DNA of 5,541 nt from JAKAGZ01 sp035266865 (lineage in GTDB: Bacteria; Bacteroidota; Ignavibacteria; Ignavibacteriales; Ignavibacteriaceae), in contig DATFMR010000129.1 in NCBI GenBank assembly GCA_035266865.1, forward strand, positions 1 through 5,541, given 5' to 3'. This document shows positions 1-5,541 of this stretch, piece after piece. The notes below the pieces were generated by a model, which ran no database searches, was not told where the DNA came from, and saw nothing but the letters and a program-made list of their open reading frames with translations. Numbering within the stretch: position 1 is the stretch's first letter; every line of letters starts with the position of its first letter. Position numbers and translations under genes: made by a program.

Positions 1-868
1 TTTCCATTGACAAAATAGCGCCTTTTCCTTCAGGATGAGGGGCTGTTATATGATGAGCATCTGCAGAAAGTCCAAAACCGATTATTTCTGCATAAATTTT
101 AGCCCCGCGGTTCATTGCATGCTCATACTCTTCCAGGACAAGTGTACCACTACCTTCTCCCATTACAAAGCCGTCCCGGGTTGCATCAAATGGGCGACTG
201 GCGGTTTCAGGACTGTCATTTCTGGTTGATAATGCTCTTGCAGAATTAAATCCGCCTATCCCGATTTCATTTACTGCTGCCTCGCTGCCTCCTGTAATTA
301 TAATGTCGGAGATCCCGTTTTTAATCAACATATACCCATCGATCATATTATTATTTGCAGTAGCACAAGCTGAAACTATACAGTAATTTGGTCCCCTGAA
401 TCCATACTGAATTGAAATATAACCTGAAGCAATATCCGGAATCATCATTGGAATAAAGAATGGTGAAATTCTTGAAGGACCTTCTTTATCATTTATTAAT
501 GCCTGGTTATAAAAAGTTTGTATTCCACCAATACCGCTGCCATAAATTACACCTATTCTACCTCTTTCTTCATCCGATAAGGTATCAGTTTTTATCTCAC
601 TATCTTTAATTGCCATCATAGCCGAGGACAATGCATATTGCGCATATGGGTCCAACCTTCTGGCGGTCTTTTTATCAAGATAATTAGCCGGATCAAATCC
701 CTTTAATTCACAGGCAAATTTTGTTTCAAGTTTTGAGGCATCAAAATTAGTAATTAAAGCTGAACCGCTTTTTCCTGCTAATAAACTCTGCCAGAATTCA
801 TCTGCTGAAAGACCAATTGGAGTTAAAGCTCCCATTCCGGTAACTACAACTCTTTTACTTTCTGTCAT
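1..868 (-). CDS. fabF: Beta-ketoacyl-ACP synthase II (FabF), N-terminal part, cut by left edge
   Basis: Cytoplasmic condensing enzyme of type II fatty acid synthesis; it joins malonyl-ACP to a growing acyl-ACP to lengthen the chain by two carbons. The reverse strand reads from ATG at 868-866 (MTESKRVVVTGMGALTPIG, the typical KAS N-terminus) for 289 codons without a stop and leaves the window. The family is about 410 residues, so about the last 120 are outside. Visible landmarks: VSACATANNN with the nucleophile Cys168, RPFDATRDGFVMGEG, and DAHHITAPHPEGKGA with His273 matching E. coli His268. The other catalytic His motifs (HGTSTP and the later one) lie beyond the edge. An AAAGG ribosome site (874-878) precedes the ATG by 5 nt. 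No acpP gene lies directly upstream, unlike the common acpP-fabF arrangement; a GNAT gene is there instead. The sequence resembles FabF more than FabB, but a paralogous KAS cannot be excluded. Confidence 0.95.
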   Translation of the reverse strand, partial: MTESKRVVVTGMGALTPIGLSADEFWQSLLAGKSGSALITNFDASKLETKFACELKGFDPANYLDKKTARRLDPYAQYALSSAMMAIKDSEIKTDTLSDEERGRIGVIYGSGIGGIQTFYNQALINDKEGPSRISPFFIPMMIPDIASGYISIQYGFRGPNYCIVSACATANNNMIDGYMLIKNGISDIIITGGSEAAVNEIGIGGFNSARALSTRNDSPETASRPFDATRDGFVMGEGSGTLVLEEYEHAMNRGAKIYAEIIGFGLSADAHHITAPHPEGKGAILSME

Positions 869-967
869 ATTAACCTTTATTTATAAACTTATGAATATTC
901 TAATTTTAATTTATGAACCTAAAATATGGAAAAATTGTGCATATAAGATAAAAATATTTAATCAATT

Positions 968-996
968 ATTATAGAACAGAAAACCATAAAAGTCGA
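968..996 (-). promoter_or_regulatory. Candidate sigma70-type promoter of fabF
   Basis: On the reverse strand a perfect TATAAT (968-973) lies 17 nt downstream of TCGACT (991-996), which matches four of six positions of the -35 consensus. Transcription would start near 961 and leave a leader of about 92 nt, very AT-rich, before the fabF ATG. The match was found by eye in AT-rich DNA, where chance TATAAT boxes are common. If the host uses a Bacteroidota-type sigma factor the consensus would differ. The -35 element sits inside the loop of the hairpin at 984-1004. Confidence 0.35.
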
Positions 997-1004
997 AATT
1001 ATGG
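984..1004 (-). terminator. Weak hairpin after the GNAT stop codon, possible terminator
   Basis: On the reverse strand CCATAA (1004-999) pairs with TTATGG (989-984) around a 9-nt loop, and TTTTCTGTT follows. The hairpin begins immediately after the acetyltransferase TAG at 1007-1005. The six-pair stem has only two G-C pairs, so it is weak for an intrinsic terminator, but its place and the T-rich tail fit the end of the PAP2-GNAT unit. It could also be chance in AT-rich sequence. Confidence 0.35.
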
Positions 1005-1505
1005 CTACTTAGTGGAATTTATTAGTATTTTTGAAAATTTATCTTCTGTCACTCTGAAAATTGACCATCCATCCATGGAAACAGCACCAAGTTTTTTATA
1101 GAATTTGATTGCTGGTTCATTCCAATCCAGGACACACCATTCAACTCTGCCACACTTTCTTTCCTCGGCAAGTTTAATTAATTCCAATAATAATGATTTA
1201 CCGATTCCTTTACCTCTGAATTTCGGCCGGACAAAAAGATCCTCCAGGTAAATTCCCGGTCTTCCGACAAAAGTGGAAAAATTATGAAAAAACAGTGCTT
1301 GTCCTGCAGGTTCTTCATCATATTCAGCAATAAGGACTTCGGCATATCTTTTTTCACCAAATAAATTATTTTTTATGTCTTTTTCTGTCGCTGAAACTTC
1401 GTGTCCTAATTTTTCATATTCAGCTATCTCTTTAATCAGTGATAATATTAAAGCAGTATCCTCATTGTTAGCCTGTCTTATTTTTAATTTGTCCTTAGTC
1501 AGCAT
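1005..1505 (-). CDS. GNAT family N-acetyltransferase, SSAT-like (diamine/thialysine acetyltransferase family)
   Basis: Probable cytoplasmic acetyl-CoA-dependent N-acetyltransferase of 166 residues. It follows the spermidine/spermine acetyltransferase (SSAT) pattern along its whole length: an N-terminal IRQANNEDTALILSLIKEIAEYEKL helix, YLEDLFV (86-92, with the Glu-Asp pair 88-89), the acetyl-CoA pyrophosphate loop RGKGIG (97-102), WNEPAIKFYKKLGA (128-141, Tyr136 at the usual general-acid position) and a closing GW.IFRV.ED. Human SSAT1 has nearly the same YLEDFFV and WNEPSINFYKRRGA blocks. Family members acetylate polyamines, thialysine or other small amines; the substrate cannot be read from the sequence, and bacterial homologues are seldom characterised. 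The start ATG (1505-1503) has AAAAAGGTG at 1510-1518, four bases upstream. The first 11 nt overlap the end of the PAP2 gene, so coupled translation is likely. Confidence 0.93.
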   Translation of the reverse strand: MLTKDKLKIRQANNEDTALILSLIKEIAEYEKLGHEVSATEKDIKNNLFGEKRYAEVLIAEYDEEPAGQALFFHNFSTFVGRPGIYLEDLFVRPKFRGKGIGKSLLLELIKLAEERKCGRVEWCVLDWNEPAIKFYKKLGAVSMDGWSIFRVTEDKFSKILINSTK

Positions 1506-2076
1506 TTTTCACCTTTTTAGTTTTACTTCCTATAGTGTTTATATATTCCAGTAATTTTAAAAATCCCAGCGCAAAAATATACCCAATTGAAAAGCCAATT
1601 ATAATTCCGCCTATCATATCTGAAGGGTAATGAACCCCCAGGTAAATTCTTGATAATGCTACAAGAAAAGCTGCTACAAAAAGAGGGATTTTTAAATTTG
1701 GGTAAAGCTTATAAAAAAAAGTTGCAGCAGCAAAATTATTTACTGCATGATTGGATGGAAAAGAAAATCCGCCGGCGCATCCAATTATTTTTCTAACGTC
1801 GTCCAGCGCATTGCACGGCCTGATCCTTTGCAATGAATTTTTTATCAGGTTTCCTGTTTGGTCAGAAATTGCTATTAAGATTATTATCCCGAGGACAGCC
1901 AACCTACCTTTCTTTCCACCTTTAGTTAAAAGTATTCCAATTAAAATTATATAAGCAATATACCACGAATGTTTGTCTGTAATTGTTGAAAAAAATTTAT
2001 CAAGAAACCCCCACGCCAGAGTGTGATTAAAGAAATAGAGAATTGACAGGTCGATAGAATATAAAAAATCGATCAT
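1495..2076 (-). CDS. PAP2 superfamily membrane phosphatase
   Basis: Integral inner-membrane lipid phosphatase of the PAP2 (type 2 phosphatidic acid phosphatase) family, 193 residues. All three catalytic motifs are present: KX6RP as K79...R86-P87; the PSGH motif in the variant form PSNH (107-110, His110 being the proton donor); and SRX5HX3D as S142-R143...H149...D153 with the nucleophile His149. Hydrophobic segments lie near 10-25, 37-51, 58-72, about 112-123, 128-148 and 153-178, followed by a Lys-rich tail. Family members remove phosphate from undecaprenyl pyrophosphate (BcrC/PgpB type), phosphatidylglycerol phosphate or lipid A; a C55-PP phosphatase role is plausible but unproven. The start ATG (2076-2074) has AGGAAT at 2083-2088 as ribosome site, and an ATG inside that site meets a stop after two codons. 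It is the first gene of a leftward two-gene unit. Confidence 0.94.
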   Translation of the reverse strand: MIDFLYSIDLSILYFFNHTLAWGFLDKFFSTITDKHSWYIAYIILIGILLTKGGKKGRLAVLGIIILIAISDQTGNLIKNSLQRIRPCNALDDVRKIIGCAGGFSFPSNHAVNNFAAATFFYKLYPNLKIPLFVAAFLVALSRIYLGVHYPSDMIGGIIIGFSIGYIFALGFLKLLEYINTIGSKTKKVKNAD

Positions 2077-2105
2077 TTGTTCATTCCTGCTTAAGTAAAA
2101 AAGTT

Positions 2106-2134
2106 ATTATCAATAGTTACTGATTAATCTTAAA
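2106..2134 (-). promoter_or_regulatory. Candidate promoter of the PAP2-GNAT unit
   Basis: On the reverse strand GATAAT (2106-2111) lies 17 nt downstream of TTTAAG (2129-2134), matching five of six and three of six consensus positions. It would give a leader of about 24 nt before the PAP2 ATG. The main support is position, since some promoter must lie in this 97-bp divergent gap. The match itself is weak in AT-rich DNA. Confidence 0.25.
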
Positions 2135-2136
2135 AT
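2107..2136 (+). promoter_or_regulatory. Candidate promoter of the hybrid kinase gene
   Basis: TTATCA (2107-2112, four of six -35 positions) and TAAAAT (2131-2136, five of six -10 positions) are separated by 18 nt. This would start transcription near 2143, about 30 nt before the kinase ATG. It overlaps almost completely with the opposing candidate for the PAP2 gene, so if both are real the two divergent promoters would compete. The call rests on weak matches found by eye. Confidence 0.25.
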
Positions 2137-2173
2137 TTATTAGATTGAATTGTCATAAATATAGGACGTATGC

Positions 2174-4810
2174 ATGTCAAATAAAAACAGCAAAACAATT
2201 GTTGATTTTATTTATAATGAGCATTTACCTCTTCAGGGAAAAGAATATCAACACCTCGTAACTCAAAATAAAGAGCTGCTGGTAACACCGCTTAAAGTAA
2301 TGGCCCTGCTTATTGCTGTTGCCGGGCTCTTTGCTATGATATTTGAAATAAGATATTTCTCAATTTATTCTGTTAATGTTTATGTCACAAGGCTCCTTTC
2401 CACTTTAATAGCATTTATTGTCCTGGTATTAATGAATAAAAAAATTGGGAGAGGACACCCAATTTGGTTTGTACATGTCTTGCTGCTTACAATAATCATT
2501 TCGTCTGGCTATATGATTATGCTAATGCCGGGTACTCTTATAGTGAACGCACAAATTGTTGGTCTCATGATCTTTACCTCGGCATTGTTCTTGAGCTGGG
2601 ACGTGAAAAACCAGATTATAGTTGCAATTTATTACAACTTGGTTTTTGCTACAGCAATTTTGTTAAATGACAAGCACATTTATTTTCTACCCAATATGTA
2701 TGAGTCTGTCATATTTATACTCTTCCTCAGCATTATTTCAGTCATTGGTAGCGCAGTAAATTTTAAATTAAGAATGCAGTTAGCTGAAAATTCCCACAGA
2801 GTTAAACTCTCTGAAAGAAAATACAGGTCCATATTTAATAATTCGGCAGAAGGTGTTTTCCAGACAAGCCTGGAAGGCAAATTTTTAACTGTGAATCCTG
2901 CTTTATTAAATATTTTAGGTTACAATTCAAAAGAAGAATTATCAAAAGTAAATATTGAATTCGATATATATAAATATGCGGGGGAAAGAAAAAAAATTAT
3001 CGAGGAGCTGAAAAAGAATAAAGAGATTAAAAACAGGAAGATTGCACTTAAGAAAAAAGACGGTTCGGATGTTATTGTTAGATTGAACGACAAGCTTTAT
3101 TCAGATGAAGACGGGGGAAAGATTTATTTTGAAGGAACCATACAGGATATTACAGAGCAGGTATTAGCTGATGAAAAAAGAAAAAAAATTGAAGAGGAAC
3201 TCAGGAGAGAAAAAATAAGATCAGACAATCTTGCTAAGCAGGCAGTCCAAACAAGTATGGTTAAAAGCCAGTTCCTTGCAAATATGAGCCACGAAATTCG
3301 TACTCCCATGAACGGAATAATTGGATTTTTATCATTGGTTGAAAGAGGTGCCTATAACGATATTGAAGAAATGAAACAATTTGTTATAAATGCTAAAACA
3401 TCCGCTGAGTCTCTTCTTGATATTATTAATGATATACTGGATCTATCAAAAATTGAATCCGGTAAAATGACACTGGATAAAATCGATTTTAATTTGGAAG
3501 AAATAATTGATGAATCAATTTCGATTCTTTCAACAAAAATTAATGAAAAAAAACTGAAGGTTAATAAAATCATTGATGATAATACTCTTCTTTTTTTGAA
3601 AGGGGATCCAAAGAGAATAAGGCAAATACTTATAAATCTCATTAATAATGCAGTCAAATTTACTGAAAGAGGAAACGTTTCTGTAAAAGTGTCTTCAAAA
3701 GAAAAAGATTCAGACTTATATGAAATTTATATCTCAATCAGCGATACCGGGATTGGGATTCCTACTGAGAGAATAAATGAACTCTTTAAACCATTTTCTC
3801 AGGTCGATGGATCATATACCAGGAAATTTGGTGGCACCGGGCTTGGTTTAGCAATTTGCAAAGAATTTGTAAATATGATGAGCGGGAAAATTGGAGTAGA
3901 AAGTAGAAAAGGGGAAGGAAGTAAATTCTATTTTACTATTCTCCTGGACAAAGGGAATAAACAAAAAGTTATCGAACCGGATATACCAACTGGTGGAAAA
4001 ATTGGAATAAAACCTATGGAAGGTAACAAAGATCAGAGCGATAGGAAATTGACAAAAAATGAAAGAAGTAATTTTAGAATTTTACTTGCAGAAGATAATT
4101 TTATAAATCAGAAAGTTGCTTTGAGAATTTTAAGTGATGCAGGTTATAATGCTGATCCGGTTGTAAATGGAGATCTTGCAGTAAAAGCTGTAGCTGAAAA
4201 TCAATACGATCTAATATTAATGGATGTCCAAATGCCGGAAGTGGATGGATTTACCGCTACAAGAAGAATCAGGAATTCTCAAAGTCCTCAAAAAGATATT
4301 CCTATAATTGCAATTACAGCACATGCACTAATGGGCGATAAAAATAAATGCCTGGAAGTTGGAATGAATGATTATCTTTCGAAACCCATCAATGCTGAAA
4401 AATTAATCCTAAAAATGGATAATTGGTTGAATGTTAATAGAACTGAAAAAAATGAAGCCAAAAAAGAATCACCAAAAGAAGAAAATTCTTTTTTCGATTT
4501 TGAACACCTTGAAAAAATGAGCGCAGGTGATGAAGCATTTAAAAAAGATCTTTTGGAAACATTTATTATTGATATAGATGATAGATTTAAAAAATTGGAA
4601 AGCTTTATTGAAGAAGGTGACTCTGCCAGAGTAACAAGTGAAGCACATACTATTAAAGGTGCAAGCTATTCTGTAGGTGCTAAAAAGATCGGAGATGAAG
4701 CATATGGAATTGAAATATCTGGAAAACATAATGATTTAAAAAGTGCACTGGAGAGAATAAAACTACTTAAAAGTGCAATAGATAAAACAAAGCAAATTTT
4801 ATCCGGGTAA
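2174..4810 (+). CDS. Membrane hybrid sensor histidine kinase (6TM-PAS-HisKA-HATPase-REC-Hpt)
   Basis: Inner-membrane signalling kinase of 878 residues with a full internal His-Asp-His phosphorelay, the domain order of BarA/ArcB-type tripartite kinases. Six hydrophobic helices (about 40-59, 70-87, 98-115, 122-141, 147-164, 177-196) with short loops form the N-terminal unit and leave no large periplasmic sensor. A PAS/PAC domain follows (about 214-328, ending GTIQDITEQ), then a charged coiled coil (about 329-365). HisKA has SHEIRTPMNG with His373; the ATPase has the N-box NLINNAVKFT (488-497), DTGIGIP (524-530) and GGTGLGLAI (553-561). The receiver (about 633-752) has Glu640-Asp641, phosphoacceptor Asp684, Thr715 and Lys737. 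The Hpt domain (about 770-878) has AHTIKGAS with His825. Every catalytic residue is intact. The ATG is fixed by AGGA at 2163-2166 and an in-frame TAG at 2162-2164. No output regulator lies in the window, so signal and target are unknown. Confidence 0.95.
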   Translation: MSNKNSKTIVDFIYNEHLPLQGKEYQHLVTQNKELLVTPLKVMALLIAVAGLFAMIFEIRYFSIYSVNVYVTRLLSTLIAFIVLVLMNKKIGRGHPIWFVHVLLLTIIISSGYMIMLMPGTLIVNAQIVGLMIFTSALFLSWDVKNQIIVAIYYNLVFATAILLNDKHIYFLPNMYESVIFILFLSIISVIGSAVNFKLRMQLAENSHRVKLSERKYRSIFNNSAEGVFQTSLEGKFLTVNPALLNILGYNSKEELSKVNIEFDIYKYAGERKKIIEELKKNKEIKNRKIALKKKDGSDVIVRLNDKLYSDEDGGKIYFEGTIQDITEQVLADEKRKKIEEELRREKIRSDNLAKQAVQTSMVKSQFLANMSHEIRTPMNGIIGFLSLVERGAYNDIEEMKQFVINAKTSAESLLDIINDILDLSKIESGKMTLDKIDFNLEEIIDESISILSTKINEKKLKVNKIIDDNTLLFLKGDPKRIRQILINLINNAVKFTERGNVSVKVSSKEKDSDLYEIYISISDTGIGIPTERINELFKPFSQVDGSYTRKFGGTGLGLAICKEFVNMMSGKIGVESRKGEGSKFYFTILLDKGNKQKVIEPDIPTGGKIGIKPMEGNKDQSDRKLTKNERSNFRILLAEDNFINQKVALRILSDAGYNADPVVNGDLAVKAVAENQYDLILMDVQMPEVDGFTATRRIRNSQSPQKDIPIIAITAHALMGDKNKCLEVGMNDYLSKPINAEKLILKMDNWLNVNRTEKNEAKKESPKEENSFFDFEHLEKMSAGDEAFKKDLLETFIIDIDDRFKKLESFIEEGDSARVTSEAHTIKGASYSVGAKKIGDEAYGIEISGKHNDLKSALERIKLLKSAIDKTKQILSG

Positions 4811-4851
4811 TAAAAATTTTTAGGCGGAAGTTCATCTCTATTGAAAATATT
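4811..4851 (+). other. Short gap between kinase and hexosaminidase genes
   Basis: The 41-bp spacer has no recognisable terminator hairpin; AAAAATTTTT at 4812-4820 is only a short A/T palindrome. The purine-rich AGGCGGAAG at 4822-4830 looks like a Shine-Dalgarno site but ends 21 nt before the ATG of the next gene. The lack of a terminator allows read-through from the kinase into the hexosaminidase gene; co-transcription is an inference. Confidence 0.4.
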
Positions 4852-5541
4852 ATGGCTAAAAAATTATTTGCATTATTAGTCCTTCTAGTTTTTCTCATCA
4901 CTCCATTTGTCTTCCCTCAAAACAATCTGAATATTATTCCGAAACCTTTAAAAACAGAACTGCTGCAGGAAAATTTTTCATTAAATAATAAGACTACAAT
5001 TCTAATTTCGAGCAATTCTACTGAACTAAAAAAACTTGCAGAATTTTTAAATGACGCAATTAAAAATTCTACCGGGTTTGAATTAAAAATTCAATCATTA
5101 AAAAAACAGCGGATTAATAATTCAATTTCATTTGAAATTATTAATGATAATGGTCTTGAAAAAGAAGGATACCGCCTGCACGTCGATAAAAAGGGAATTA
5201 AAATTTCTGCAAACACGGAAACCGGATTATTTTACGGTGTTCAGACTTTACTTCAACTTCTTCCTGCGGAGATTTTAAGTAATAAAATAATTAAGGACAA
5301 AGACTGGAAAATCCCAGGTGTAGAAATAACGGATAAACCTGAATTTAAATACAGGGGAATGCATCTTGATGTATCCCGTCATTTTTTCCCTAAAGAGTTT
5401 GTAAAAAAATATATTGATCTGCTTGCAGCATATAAACTTAATTATTTTCACTGGCATTTAACTGATGATAACGGCTGGCGAATTGAAATTAAAAAATACC
5501 CTCTGCTTACAAAAATTAGTGCCTGGCACGTTGACAGGGAA
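4852..5541 (+). CDS. Secreted beta-N-acetylhexosaminidase, GH20, N-terminal part cut by right edge
   Basis: Exported glycosidase removing terminal beta-linked GlcNAc/GalNAc from chitin fragments, glycans or peptidoglycan-derived sugars. The 230 visible codons from ATG 4852 are open to the edge. Residues 1-22 form a Sec signal peptide (Lys-Lys, a hydrophobic core, then FVFPQ) with no lipobox Cys, so periplasmic or secreted. Residues about 25-155 match the GH20 N-terminal alpha/beta domain (NIIPKP opening, GYRLHV, ETGLFYGVQTLLQLLP). The catalytic barrel begins at FKYRGMHLDVSRHFFP, where Arg176 fits the conserved substrate-binding Arg, followed by YFHWHLTDDNGWRIEIKKYP with Asp205-Asp206. The 29-residue step from Arg176 to Asp205 agrees with Arg162 and Asp191 of the Streptomyces plicatus enzyme. 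The catalytic Asp-Glu pair is beyond the window, so activity cannot be confirmed. No good ribosome site lies directly before this ATG. It lies 41 bp after the kinase gene on the same strand. Confidence 0.93.
   Translation, partial: MAKKLFALLVLLVFLITPFVFPQNNLNIIPKPLKTELLQENFSLNNKTTILISSNSTELKKLAEFLNDAIKNSTGFELKIQSLKKQRINNSISFEIINDNGLEKEGYRLHVDKKGIKISANTETGLFYGVQTLLQLLPAEILSNKIIKDKDWKIPGVEITDKPEFKYRGMHLDVSRHFFPKEFVKKYIDLLAAYKLNYFHWHLTDDNGWRIEIKKYPLLTKISAWHVDRE

Noticed and set aside
35..229. Plus-strand open frame of 64 codons opposite fabF
   Set aside because: It lies antisense to a clear FabF reading frame, has no family-like motif and no supporting ribosome site; a shadow frame.
869..1004. 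Possible small gene such as acpP, or an RNA gene, before fabF
   Set aside because: No open frame with an ACP DSL motif and no structured RNA-like sequence is visible; only the weak hairpin and promoter candidate described above.
3352..3657. Minus-strand open frame of 101 codons opposite HisKA/HATPase
   Set aside because: Ser/Ile-rich antisense shadow of conserved kinase sequence with no recognisable domain.
4469..4729. Minus-strand open frame of 86 codons opposite the Hpt region of the kinase
   Set aside because: Its Phe/Cys-rich translation is what antisense of Lys/Glu-rich codons gives; the plus-strand Hpt domain is unambiguous.
5057..5092. Repeated ATTAAAAATTC inside the hexosaminidase gene
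   Set aside because: Both copies lie in normal coding sequence (Ile-Lys-Asn and Leu-Lys-Ile codons in a Lys/Ile-rich protein) and reflect AT-rich codon choice rather than a repeat element.

Overview
The window is an AT-rich stretch of bacterial chromosome (roughly a third G+C by eye) with five protein genes, two of them cut by the window edges. Proteins rich in Lys, Asn and Ile, a secreted GH20 glycosidase, a BarA-type hybrid kinase and a FabF with a CATANNN active-site loop suggest a Gram-negative member of the Bacteroidota/Chlorobiota/Ignavibacteria group. That placement is an inference from style; there is no rRNA or other decisive marker here.

Layout: the left part is on the minus strand. 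It contains the first 289 codons of a beta-ketoacyl-ACP synthase II (fabF, 1-868), a 136-bp AT-rich gap (869-1004) with a weak hairpin and a plausible promoter, then a two-gene unit transcribed leftward. In that unit a PAP2 membrane phosphatase (1495-2076) overlaps by 11 nt a downstream SSAT-like GNAT acetyltransferase (1005-1505). A 97-bp divergent intergenic region (2077-2173) separates these from the plus-strand genes: an 878-residue hybrid sensor histidine kinase (2174-4810; six TM helices, PAS, HisKA, HATPase, REC, Hpt) and, 41 bp later, the N-terminal 230 codons of a secreted beta-N-acetylhexosaminidase (GH20, 4852 to the right edge).

How the genes may work together: fabF elongates fatty acids, and the PAP2 enzyme probably dephosphorylates a lipid (undecaprenyl pyrophosphate or a phospholipid/lipid A phosphate), so both belong to envelope building, but no shared operon is seen. 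The kinase has a complete His-Asp-His relay but no DNA-binding response regulator in the window, so its output is unknown. Its co-orientation with the hexosaminidase gene is suggestive only.

I found no RNA genes, CRISPR array, mobile element or clearly novel system. The window looks like an ordinary chromosomal housekeeping/signalling region, and the findings below are modest.
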